DNA from: Sympetrum striolatum
Lineage: Eukaryota > Arthropoda > Insecta > Odonata > Libellulidae
DNA: 64,000 bases
NCBI GenBank assembly: GCA_947579665.1
Contig: OX388349.1
Location: forward strand, 27,250,459-27,314,458
Direction of reading: 5' to 3'
Made by a program: the position numbers and the translations under genes. Below the pieces are notes generated by a model that saw nothing but the letters and a program-made list of their open reading frames with translations, did no database searches and was not told the origin of the DNA. The stretch's first letter is position 1. Every line of letters begins with the position of its first letter. This document shows, one piece after another, positions 48,798 to 59,565 of the stretch.

Positions 48798-49675
48798 TAC
48801 CTACAAGCCTTTCTGCTCTGAATCGTATCGCATCGAAATTAAGAGAACTCTTTTTCCCGATCGAGTCGTAAAAACATAACGGTGTAAAAGGGTAGCCCCA
48901 GGGGACAATCTCATCGGCTGTAAAAGGATTCGATGAGTTGTGGAGTGGCGATAAAGAGATCAAAGCCGTTCGCTTAAGAACGTAAATACGGATCGCCGTT
49001 CTAATTTCGGAGGATTCGCTTTTTTATACTCTAGATGGGTAATGAAGGAAAGGGCTTTAATTGGTTCCAATCCCTACCTCGTGTCGAGTTAAGGCAGTGA
49101 AAAAAGACCCTTTTAGCAAAACGCTTCGTCCAGCATCGAAAAGTTCAATTTACTCGTAGATTGAGAGAGTCGCAACCGTTGTGTACGAAACAATCACGTC
49201 GTAATCACGTGCTAGACTTAGGAAAACGAAGTGGTTAAAAGAGTGTGTAAGAGTTTTATGTTTCCGAAAAAATCTTCCATCCGAAAGGCTTATGCTATTT
49301 TTTATGGTAGAGTTCCTCTGCAGCGTTTTTGTGGCTATCAAAGTTTTACTATTTCTCCTATAGCGGTTTTTGCGTGATGCTCAATATTGGGGGTAAAACT
49401 TTACCGGGAGTTTCTATTCTAAATTTTTCTTAATGTGCATCCTTGGAAAGAATAGGCTGAATTTAAAGGAGAAAGATATATTGATTATTAATGATTTAAG
49501 TTTTTAACGTTCAGCCATAATCATAAAGATTTGCTCATGTTGATTGCATCATACTTTATAGGGACTTCAAAAATGACTTCATAATTATGAGTTATAAGTT
49601 CGTAATAGCATGTCTTACCATTCCTAGAATTTGTCAAAAATTTAATTAACAGCAAAGCTCAAAAACGAAAAATTA
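48798..49675. other. GC-richer island (to ~49240) then AT-rich DNA
   Basis: CpG-rich at 48800-49240, with a 75-codon minus frame lacking a domain and a 63-codon minus frame further on. No gene supported. Confidence 0.35.
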
Positions 49676-50310
49676 TATTTATTTATTTATTTAACTGGAT
49701 TTACCCTAATCAGTTTACAATCAGTGTACAATCACAAAATTCACTTCAACAGGAATGAAAAGATATGATACAGTAAACTACATGATGTTACAAGCACGTA
49801 ATATCACTTGCATTGAATATATATTACAAATTAATTGAGTTGAAAGTCTAAAATAATTATCATAAATATTGAAGTTTACATATAGAATGATACAAATAAT
49901 AAAGCAAATGAATACATAAATATAAAATTTGCAAATAGAATAGTTACAGAAAGGTTGAAGTTTATATAAAAAATAATAAATTCCAAGGATTAAAATGAAT
50001 TGTTACCCATAAGGTATAGTAGCAAATAAAAAGAATACATATGAATGATACAATAACATATTCTATGAATATTTACAGTTAGTGATGAATAATTCTTTTT
50101 TTTATTGTTTAGTAGTCAATGAGGCTTAAATTTTTAATTGTATGTAAACTGGTAGGATTGTGTCTATATTTTTAAGGTGAGTATTTGCTAATCGATATAG
50201 CCTATTGAGAGGTGCATTATAAGAGTAATTAGTTTTCGAAACATGTATGGCGAATAGGTTTTGATCTCTGGTAACATGGGATGGCACACGGAGGTCAATA
50301 TGTTCTTAAA
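49676..50310 (-). repeat. Possible retroposon 3' region with TTTA tail
   Basis: A TATTTATTTATTTATTTAAC run at about 49677 is followed by ~600 bases of AT-rich non-coding sequence with LINE-3'-UTR-like texture, ending near CATGGGATGGCACACGG. The tetranucleotide tail places a 3' end on the minus strand. No second copy in the window confirms it. Confidence 0.25.
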
Positions 50311-51500
50311 TTAATGGACAGTCTATTTATCAAAATTAAATCAATTAAATTAAGTTAAATTAAGTAAATTATATCAAAATTGGTTACCATAAAAATTTTT
50401 ATTACTAAAATTTAAAGAGACTTCTCATTATAAAAATATCATATGTAATTATTCCTTAGTTTATCTAATTTGTCGAAGCATTTTTTACAGCAATTCTACA
50501 ACTACTTATTCTTTGGCGAAATCCATTTCCTATTAGCATGAGTATCAAGTAAATATGGCATGCTTCGGCAATTCAGCCTCTAACAGTGCAATCATAATAA
50601 TTTTGTTGTTCCGTTTAGCTTTTTTGACCAATACGTTCAAAGGAATTGATTACAATATTCATGAAAGGGCCTGTTACACATACACTATTACGAAAGATTC
50701 ACTATCGTGATATGGAATGAGAATACAAAGATAAATAGTGAGATTGAGAACGGCACAACGACTATTTCCACTGTTTACTACAATATGACAGAAGGAAAGC
50801 AAAAACCGCAGGGATTCCTCTTGCGTGCGTGCAATCGCAGGTTAATGTTGCGGTTACGTTCGCTTTAAGCCTCCTCACCACTAGCAGGTGATGCATGCGA
50901 CAATCAAGAACAAGAGGGCAAACATTGCTATGCGAGCACCAGCAATTGACTTCAGAGGTATCTTCAGGCAGATGATCTACAGATTCCTAAAATCTGTGTT
51001 CTCTCAGAAATCGTATCGAATTTTAGAGTAAATAAGGCGAATATATCCTTTGGATGAGTAAATGGATTTTTCTGAAATTTGAACGTTACTTTAATGAAAT
51101 AATTCAGCGCCTGCAATTGCATTAACTGAAATGCATGCACTGTACACAAAGCAAATGAGATTAAGAATTGATAATGAAGTCATTCCTTTTTAAACCCTTT
51201 ATCCGTTTGGGGAAAAGCAGGATGGAACAATTTACCTGGAATAGTTTTCGAACCTTTTCCCCTTTCATACTATGTATTTATCAATTAAATTACATTGGTT
51301 TCGTGATTTTATTATAATATTGTAGTAAATTTTGAAAAAAAATGGTTAATTTTTTAATATTGTTGTAAATGTTGTAATTATATTTAAGACGTACTGCCTT
51401 TGGGAGATTTTGGGATTTTTTCTCCCGACTAGGGTGAATACCAGGCAGAGTATTTTATATTTCCCTCTCCGCTCAGAAATGTCAACCACCTGACCAGAAT
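50311..51500. other. AT-rich DNA without recognisable genes
   Basis: Includes a small stack of TTAAAT/TTAAG direct repeats near 50335-50365. No gene or element recognised. Confidence 0.5.
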
Positions 51501-52440
51501 CCAAATTGTAGTCCTTAAGGACAAGGATGAATAAATTTCCTGCTACAAAAAGTTCCATCCAAAAAGTCTCAGTGGTGCGCTTGGGAGAGATTTTTCCACT
51601 TAGTATTCTGGCTCAGTGGAGAAAGCAAAGCATACTACCCCGCTCCTCACCTTCTCTAGTAAGCCTCATTTGCAGTCCAAATCAATTTAAAGATGATGAC
51701 TTTAGAGGCAGGCATGAGGAAGAAGAACGGAATTCTGCATCACTACTTTCAGTTGATGATGACGTCCTTTCGCATATGAAATACGAGCTTCATTTCATTT
51801 TTGATGTTCCATCCCGGCTATCCTAAAAATAGCATCTCTCTCGTTTGCAAGGAGCGCAATATTCTTGAGCAACACATTTTCACGCAACAGCACGAGAGAT
51901 CTTATTAAGGGACAATTCCTCTTCCCGCCAGTCATAACCGCACAGAAATGAGTTGTTTATTCATTCCACTCTATACATAGGAAATGAGGACGTACATATT
52001 TTACGTTTTGAAACTCTTCTAATCTTCCCGGAAAACAGGAGCGGGTATTTTCGTTTCATTCGAAGACGGCGTATCAGAGAGGCATCGTCGGCGCCATTTC
52101 TTTCCATATTTCGCTCAGCTTTGCCCAAGGGAAGGCCTTTTATATAATGCAGGACTTCACTTTGGTCTTCGTCTCCTTGTTCCGGGGAAGGGAAACTCTT
52201 TCCGCTGGATTTCTTCATACACATCTCCATTTTTGGGAAGAGAAAGATCTCCCCGGTAATCTCCAGGGTAACCATTATTGTTATATCCGTCTCCACTTGG
52301 TGGTGGAGAGATTTATGGCCATTTGTGCCTCGGCCGGGAAGTGTTTCCATGGTTTGAATGGTGCTAATTTTAGCCGCCATAAGTTCGACGCTAAGTTTCG
52401 CGACGCGAAGTGTTTCATTTTGTAATGGATCATTATGCAG
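51500..52440. other. Large GC-richer island with several open frames
   Basis: Open frames: 99 codons plus (51527-51826), 139 codons minus (51961-52380) and 92 codons plus (52147-52425). The 51527 translation has an acidic stretch (HEEEERNSASLLSVDDDV) and the others are unremarkable. None has a domain, and 52147-52380 is open on both strands. It may be a regulatory block, an exon-bearing region I cannot resolve, or chance. Confidence 0.3.
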
Positions 52441-52805
52441 ATGCGGATAATTTGCGTCCGAGAGTCTTCTGAGATAGGAAAGTCATTAAGATGTTATTTA
52501 GGCCGCTGTTTTGAATGGTTGGATGAATACAGGAAAAAAAATGAGTTTTGAATCCCATTCAAACTCTATAACCAAGTCCTTCCATAAGGAGTAGGTGTGG
52601 AAAACTGGACTATTCAATTCTCACCTCGCCTTATCGTGGTGGTATAAATAACGTGTTAAGGATGCGGGAAGGGTATTTGTTTGACTTTGCAGGAGGAGGT
52701 GCGCGCCTTGGGCCTCAAGGTAATATAGATAGGAATAAATAGCGACATGGCCGGTTCTTGAATCCAGGCAATCAAGGCGACTCACATTCTGGTACTCTAT
52801 TTAAG
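52441..52805. other. DNA without recognisable genes
   Basis: Mixed composition and no open frame of note. It leads into a SINE-like piece. Confidence 0.4.
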
Positions 52806-52810
52806 CCCAT

Positions 52811-52885
52811 GGCATGCTAGGGCTCCCGAATAGCGGTTAAGGCGGTCCTGGGTTCGATCCTCGCTGAGTGCGAAGAGACCCCAGC
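52811..52885 (+). repeat. tRNA-derived SINE-like fragment, anticodon arm deleted
   Basis: AATAGCGGTTAAGGCGG (A-box-like) is followed after only five bases by CTGGGTTCGATCCTCG, a perfect B-box. The normal 30-45 bases between the boxes are missing, so this cannot be a functional tRNA. It may derive from a SINE head that lost its middle. Confidence 0.5.
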
Positions 52886-52974
52886 TGTCGAAGTACTTTT
52901 AAAAATACTATTACTAATCCTAAATATCATTTCCCATCGTCGGAATGCGTTTCATAATTGACATATCTGCCTAA

Positions 52975-53020
52975 AAATTGGGAAACCTGGGTTCAAATCC
53001 CAATCATGTCGTTATTTTTC
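52975..53020 (+). repeat. Second B-box-like motif
   Basis: ACCTGGGTTCAAATCCCAAT forms a T-arm-like stem-loop about 120 bases after the previous piece. No A-box is evident upstream. It could be another SINE remnant or chance. Confidence 0.3.
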
Positions 53021-53890
53021 ACTTCTGTTTAACTAAGAGTTGCGTCAATTTTTCAGGTTTATGAATATGCAATGTATTCATCACAACGCTACGTCTTGGT
53101 AGTTAACTCTTTATCTATGCTTTAGTATAAAAAATAATATTTTTCTTTCTTACTGAGGTGGATTATACACAGTTATATAGTAAAGTTAATGTTATCTTAG
53201 CAATGATAAAATAAATAGCAACACTAATTTACATTATATTTTTGAATAAAATAATAAGATTGAAAATATCAGAAAAGACTGAAATTCTATCTCAATGAGA
53301 ATAGTTTGTATAATGAAATTCTACACGTCCTGGAAGCATACCTTAAAATCGTCCCGGGGCAATTTTTATTGCAAATTAGAATGATTATAAATTCATGAGA
53401 AACGATATGTAAGGTAAGGAAATGAAAATTATGGTAGACGATTCATTTTGTTTTTGTTTTAATATTTCCTATCTTAAAATGTTATCAAGAGATTTATATA
53501 TACCATAAATATCATGGGAAATAATGATACATCCGATATTCAGATACAATGACAGTTAACCTTCATCTGAAGTTCGATTGAAGAGTGGATTTCCTCATAC
53601 CGATAAAATAAGTGAAAATATATAAAGAAATTGGTTTTTATCAAAAGAATACTCATGTTATTATTTGAATAATTATATTTACTGTATTGTTAATTTTGAT
53701 ATGATTTATTACATCCATCGTATAATGCAACCATTTTAAATATCTATAATAAATATATAGTGCTCAAAGTGTTGGGTAATAGTAATTTTAATAGGAGGAT
53801 TTAAAAAATTAAGATTCAAAAATAATTAATTACTCGAGCTTTATAAGAATAGGCAAAAAATTACTTTATATAGTATGTAGATACACATCG
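53021..53890. other. AT-rich DNA without recognisable genes
   Basis: Dense stops and no elements recognised. Confidence 0.5.
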
Positions 53891-53896
53891 TATATT

Positions 53897-54220
53897 TCAT
53901 TTGGTGGCATAAACCGATATTCGTATCGAGACTAAGCCTGGAGTGGTGGGTTTTACATTGTAAGAAATTATTTCGCTCGTCGGAGGTAATTTTCTTCCAT
54001 GTTTAAGACAGCACATTCCCACACAACTTAAATGAGAGCGGTCCATTCCACAGCCTAATTTATCTAGTAGCTCCGTCGGTAGTATTTCAAATCCCTCTGG
54101 AACTGTAATATTTACGGCTCTCATACGGAGACTCGTCGTTTGCCTTTCCCTTGCTAATCGATCCTTCCTCGATTCAGCTGTTCCTCGGACTGCTATTAGG
54201 CCTCGATAACTGATTTCCAA
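53897..54220 (-). other. 107-codon open frame in a GC-richer island
   Basis: The minus translation has balanced composition: a basic N-terminal third, then NITVPEGFEILPTELLDK, a Cys-containing middle (LSCVGMCCLKHG) and a Thr/Ser/Val C-terminus. No family recognised. Composition is GC-richer than flanks on both sides. No clear acceptor or donor was found at its edges. I treat it as possible but unproven coding or exapted sequence. Confidence 0.2.
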
Positions 54221-54240
54221 TCACTTCCACTAGACCCCGG

Positions 54241-55700
54241 CAAATTGTAGGCACTACTGAGGATTCATTTCCTTCCATTCTACCAGGAATCAACCACCGC
54301 AATTTATCATTCACCTTTTACTTTAATTCCATCCAAAATTGAAAGGATTCATTACTCGTTCATTTTTTATACACGCACATCGCATACGGTGTCATACATT
54401 TACGTTGCATTTTTATATTGCATATTTATGAGCGACTTCTTCAGTTACACACTTGCGTTGAAAGTTTTCGATATGATGTTGATGATATGATATGGAAGGT
54501 TAGTGGTAGCATTGTGTTTTTATTTATTTGACGGCTGAGGTTATTAAACACCTAGGGTAATTTTGATTTCTTTGCCGATGAATAAGATTTCATACTCCAA
54601 GTATTTTCTTCCTTGAACATAAAATGTTGCAAATATGTATAAATCATAGCCATCTAAGTGAAAAAATTGTTACAATAGTAAAATACCTTCACGAGTTTAT
54701 CCAGTCATTTGTGAAAGATCCGACAGACCACAAAGTGCAAAATAAAAAAAATGTATTAATATCTTTAGAAGTATTTTGTCAATTGATAAAAATGATAAAT
54801 ATCAAAGCTGGGCAAAGAGGGATATTTTCAGTATTTTACAAGTAAAACCTAAAAAGGGCATGAATGCACTAGTGGCATTTGGAATTAATGCCGCAAACAG
54901 TGAATATATGATATAACGTAAAAAGGAGGTCTTAGAGCAAAGAAGGAAAACCTATGACCCCTGACCTATGTGTATATGACGTTCGGGCGTTCAATATTTA
55001 GGCACTTCCTGGAAACATTTTTACGTATTTACATACACCGAGATTCATGAAAGAGAAAATCAATCTGAAATTCTTCCAACTAGATATATACTTTCATTCA
55101 TTCTCTCTAGATTCAGATCGTCTTATTTTACGTTATTTAAATGAATAAGTATTTTGATTATTATTAATTTAGAGAATGGATTATACTTACAGTTGCCACG
55201 TCCTACACACACCTTTCAATTATTCTCTTCTTTAAAACTGGAATGGTTTGATAAAAATTTTTTGTTATTAAACTGTAAAAACGCGGAGCCTATTTACTCC
55301 ACCAGAATTACTACTTTTTTTAGTAATTTCGAAGCCTTATCGTGGAAATAAAAACACCTAAAATGCATCCATCAAACGTTGCTTTGCAGAAGCGAAATAA
55401 AATCTATGCATTAAAATTTTGCGGAGGAGACTTAATGTCCTATGAATTAAAATTTAAATATCAAGGGTGATTCGATATCAAATCCATGACTACAGTACTT
55501 TTAAAGTCGATTACTTCATCATTCGGTAACTTCCGCGTAATACATCTCTGTCAGTACTTTTCCCTTGCTGACTTAAGATAGATTCGTCTGAAAATGGGAG
55601 GAGTCTATACGTCAGAAGAGTGACCGATGGCGAGACGTTCTTTCCGAGGATTAGATTCTGTCCAAAAGAAAGAGAGGTATTCGTGAAAAAGGTTTGTATT
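54241..55700. other. AT-rich DNA without recognisable genes
   Basis: Open frames of 73 and 65 codons without domains. No element recognised. Confidence 0.5.
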
Positions 55701-55707
55701 TTGACAA

Positions 55708-55716
55708 TTGATTTTG
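55708..55716. repeat. Left target-site duplication of foldback element
   Basis: TTGATTTTG, identical to 56473-56481. Confidence 0.85.
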
Positions 55717-56472
55717 GGTTAATGGTAGTTATGCAGGGGTTATACCATTACTTTTTTCAGATATAAATTTCGTGGATCGCCATCCTAATTCGGACCCTTG
55801 GCTCCTTTTTCTAGCTCGGGAGCGCCCGGCCTTCCCATCAGGGGTGACCATAAAAAAACTGACCGCGTGGAATACTACTTAAAAAGTTCTATACAATTCA
55901 AATGAGCAACAATTTCTTATCTTCGTCATCTCACTCGTCCTAAGAGACATACAAGTGTCTATTTATCGATTTTTTACGATGAAAATTAAGATTTTTCGTG
56001 ATTTTGCAAGAAATTACCCGTTTACACACGGCAACGTTGCTCAGTCAGATGGGTGGGTGTTTTAAATGTTTCAACGGGAATTGGGTTGGGTTGGGGGGAG
56101 GATTTCTAGATTTTTGATAGAAATCCCTCCCCCCTACCCCAACCCAACGGCACCGTTGCCGTGTGTAAACGGGTAATTTCTTGCAAAATCACGAAAAATC
56201 ATAATTTTCATCGTATAACGTCGATCAAAAGACGCTTGTATATCTCTTAGGACGAGTGAGACTACAAAGATAATAAATTGTTGCTCATTTGAATTGTTTA
56301 TGACTTTTTAAATCGTATTCCACGCGTTCAGTTTTTTTATGGTGCCCCCTGATGGGAAGGCCGGGCGCTCCCGAGCTGGGAAGCCGAATTAAGGGTCCGG
56401 ATTAGGAGGGCGTCCTCGAAATTTCTACCTGAAAAAATTAAGGGTATAACCCCAGCATAACTACCATTAACC
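55717..56472. mobile_element. Complete 756-bp foldback (long inverted-repeat) element
   Basis: The ends are GGTTAATGGTAGTTATGC and its complement GCATAACTACCATTAACC. The arms (55717-56110 and 56117-56472) are inverted copies over almost their whole length and differ mainly by a ~40-base insertion in the left arm near 56041-56080. The spacer is only about six bases. Both ends are flanked by an identical 9-bp duplication. Near the apex the left arm has GGGTTGGGTTGGGGGG and the right arm the complementary C-run. No coding capacity. Foldback elements and Mutator-like MITEs typically make 9-bp duplications, so either could have mobilised it. The related truncated copy is at 29087-29540. Confidence 0.9.
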
Positions 56473-56481
56473 TTGATTTTG
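56473..56481. repeat. Right target-site duplication of foldback element
   Basis: TTGATTTTG, exact match to the left copy at 55708. Confidence 0.85.
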
Positions 56482-58560
56482 TTTACTCATCGTAATAGAG
56501 AAGCACTTCGAGGGGATAAAAATGTCACTTTTCGTTTCAAATTAGTTCTAAAATTTTTGTTTACGGAGGGAAAGATTTAGATATAGAAAGAGCAGGGTTT
56601 GCTCGAATTCACCCAATCAAAGGTTCGCCCCCTTTATCTCCAAATCGTCAGATTAGGGGACAATTTGTGAATTGCGTCTTAAATTAACAAATTCAACATC
56701 TCCCCTTTTCTTTTGCCCACAGCGCTGTTGAAAGAAGCAATAAACTTACGTGGATTAGACTAAATAACTTGTTATTCTTGCTGCAATTCATCTAGGAAGT
56801 GGTATTATAATACCTAAAAATCATGAGAAAATCTGTTGTATACATTTCTGTAGCGTTCGGGGAATAATTCGGAAATTACCCGCCTACAGAATGTCTTCAA
56901 AAATGACCTTGTGTTCCTCCTTGTCTCTACTTTGATTATTCTTTATGAGCAATGAAGCTAGGGGGAAGCGAATTGTTACCAGAAATCTGTCATGAAGAGA
57001 TTAGATCAGAAAAGATCGAGGATTACTGGATTGTAGTGTTGATGGTTAAATAGATATTTAAGTGGATAAGGAATAGGATGATGAGAAAAATTTCTAATGC
57101 ACTTCAACTAGATTATGTCAAAGGTTTACATTCAAAAATATAATAAAACTAACAGGCAAACATTAATAGAAGAACGAAGATTGCTACAACCTGGAATGAT
57201 CTTCATCGAGCGAGAATGAGATAATCAACATGGAATACCCAATTATGGAATGAAAGAGGTTTCTTCCTCATTCTGGAGATCTATGACACTCTAAAGTAAG
57301 GTTTTTCAGAATATAGTTTCATGAATAAATTGGTAAGGTGATTAAGGAACTACTTAAAGTCAGGAAAATTTCGTGCCTTGTATTGTGTGGATTAGTGTGG
57401 AGATGAGAACCAAGGTGGAGAGATAACGAGAGTAATATGAGGAGTGCAAAGCAAAAGATATTGTGACCAGAATGTAAAGAACAGAAGGATATGAGAATTG
57501 AGAAGGTCCAAAAGATGCAGTGTGAGGTTAGAAGGGAATACTTTACACAAGTTAGAACGGGGAAAAAATGATTTGAACAATTTGGAAGAAATAAATGGGA
57601 AGGTGTGCAGGCTAAACAGAAAAAAAACCCAAATGCCATCTTTAGGAACAGAAAACCAAACTTGAAGAAAAAAAAACAGATGCTCTTTTCCTTTCCACAT
57701 CTAGTCCAAATCTATAGATTGTATGGCTCCAACTAAATAATATCACTGGTATAAAATATTCGATACATATTTTGTAGCGATTTACATGACAGAATACGTG
57801 ACATCGTGATCTTCGCTCTCAGGGACCCTTTTTCAAAGTCCACCGCAAAAAAACGATTTCGCGATATCATTATAGAGTGGCAGACAGCTTTTGTTGCCCA
57901 CTTTTCAAAATAGCATAAGGTTTGATAATCTAATTGCAATTTAGGTATTTAGGTGTTTTTACGCCCTATGCTTTTCAGATAATGCTGACTCACAGGGTAT
58001 TGAAATAAATATAAGTACTATTCCCCAACCACGGGAAAACACCGTCCCTTACGAGAGAAAATAAAATTACGTGTTGCGTTGAATGATTTTACAACCTTAT
58101 CAGGATGAATATAATATTTTTCATTTATCATTCGGTATGAAATGTTTGTTTTAGTCACTTTTTCCAGCTTTGTTCGTGCTTGTGATCACAAGGAGATTAC
58201 AAAGATATGAGTGACGCTGAATAGTGGTAGTAATTTAGGTTTCTGTAATGCCAAGAAAAGTGTTACTCGTAGAGTAATTGTGCATCGCTAATAACTTATG
58301 ACATGATCCGCTTATAGTATGTTGCTTGGCGAGGAAAAACAAACAAGAACAAGGGCAAACTACCTCACTCCTCATCCTGCTAAGTTAGCTTCATTTCCAC
58401 CCGCTAGCCCTCGGTACCTAATGTCAGAGGGTGAGGTATAAATAAACTCCGGCCTGAATACTTTATTCTTGCAATGAAATTGTGATAACATATAATGAAT
58501 GAACATATTTATTTGTGTGATTAAGTGAGTCATAACGCAAACATTCCATGTTCATGTGAT
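56482..58560. other. AT-rich DNA with a purine-rich block at 57330-57680
   Basis: The purine-rich plus strand gives pyrimidine-biased minus frames (106 and 102 codons), rich in Phe, Leu, Ser and Cys. The A/G-rich strand might be a very decayed LINE coding strand, but no motif is legible. A short CGGGAAAACACCG match to 3160 lies at 58033. Confidence 0.35.
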
Positions 58561-58875
58561 TCCTCTTTCGGTCTAACATGGTCTCTCTCCTTTCCTTACA
58601 ACGCTCGCGACATTTCCCTCTTCTCATTTTCCCCTTTGGCGTAAATCTCATGAACTTTACAACGCGCTTTGTTTATGTGATACGCTGCCGAATTAAAGGC
58701 ACCCTACATACAAACTTCATTAGAGGGAGAGATTTTAGGGAAACGCCTTCCCGCCATTCGCTTTGGCTCCATTCACTTTCTCTCCGCCTATCCCAAGGAA
58801 CTACTGCACAAAGATTCCAAAGAGGAATTCTGGGGGTGTATGCTGGAAAAATAAGCCTTGCTCGTTTTTAACAAG
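58560..58875. other. GC-richer island
   Basis: Holds a 97-codon plus frame (58578-58871) rich in Arg, Ser and Leu without a domain. The contrast with AT-rich flanks resembles the other islands. Confidence 0.3.
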
Positions 58876-59520
58876 GCCAATTTAATGAAACAGGGCATCC
58901 TTTGTGATGTTGTAAAAGTAGCCTTAAAGGAGGCTGGTGAGCTTAATCTTTCCTAATAGTTGCCAAAGAAGAAGTCAAACTCAGTTAGACAAACTCTCCT
59001 TCTTGTTGGCGAAAGTATTTTTGTAAAGGCACTCGGAATTTAATCCTTAAAGTTTCATTATTCTCTCTATCTTGGAATTTTTGCATTAAAATATTCTTGG
59101 AAATCTCGCAATTCACCGATGTTAGACCGACTTGAGTGACACTCATGAGAAACTCAAAGAAGATCTGTGATTGATCATAACCATCCAGTATTTGTCACCA
59201 TTAAATACAGAAATGACTACTGATAGGTTTATATTTTTAGAGTTGTATCCTAGTATCAACGATACTCCATATCAGTCTTAATATGCAGACTTCCATTCAA
59301 ACATATACATTAACGTCAACTATGTCAGAAATTTAGTAAACTTCCCGTAGTATATGCAAGCGTAAGATAATCTATAAGATAACATAAGCTAAAAGCGTAA
59401 GATTGACCAAGCGTAATACACTTGGAGTTGTTTGATTATAGTATTGAATTGTTACACTTGGTTGAAAGATTGAAGATCAGAGTCATTTAGATAAATATTT
59501 TAAATTAACTTTCAGTATAT
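58876..59520. other. AT-rich DNA without recognisable genes
   Basis: Nothing recognised. Confidence 0.5.
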
Positions 59521-59523
59521 TTC

Positions 59524-59565
59524 CAGGTCCCGTCGGACTTTTTTCAAGTCAATTCTTCCTTGTTA
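59524..59565 (+). repeat. SINE tail fragment
   Basis: CAGGTCCCGTCGGACTTTTT followed by TCAAGTCAATTCTTCCTTG matches the tail of the SINE at 23150-23300 (CCCGTCAGACATTTTTTCAA). The head is missing. Confidence 0.55.

Noticed and set aside
51961..52380. 139-codon minus frame
   Set aside because: Open on the opposite strand too over much of its length, no domain, no splice framing. Explained by composition.
56090..56160. Telomere-like GGGTT repeats
   Set aside because: Only two to three units on each side of a palindrome and not the arthropod TTAGG unit. Part of the foldback element, not an interstitial telomere.
57319..57700. Two 100-codon minus frames resembling a membrane protein
   Set aside because: The hydrophobic Phe/Leu/Ser/Cys richness follows from a pyrimidine-rich strand. 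The frames overlap in different registers.
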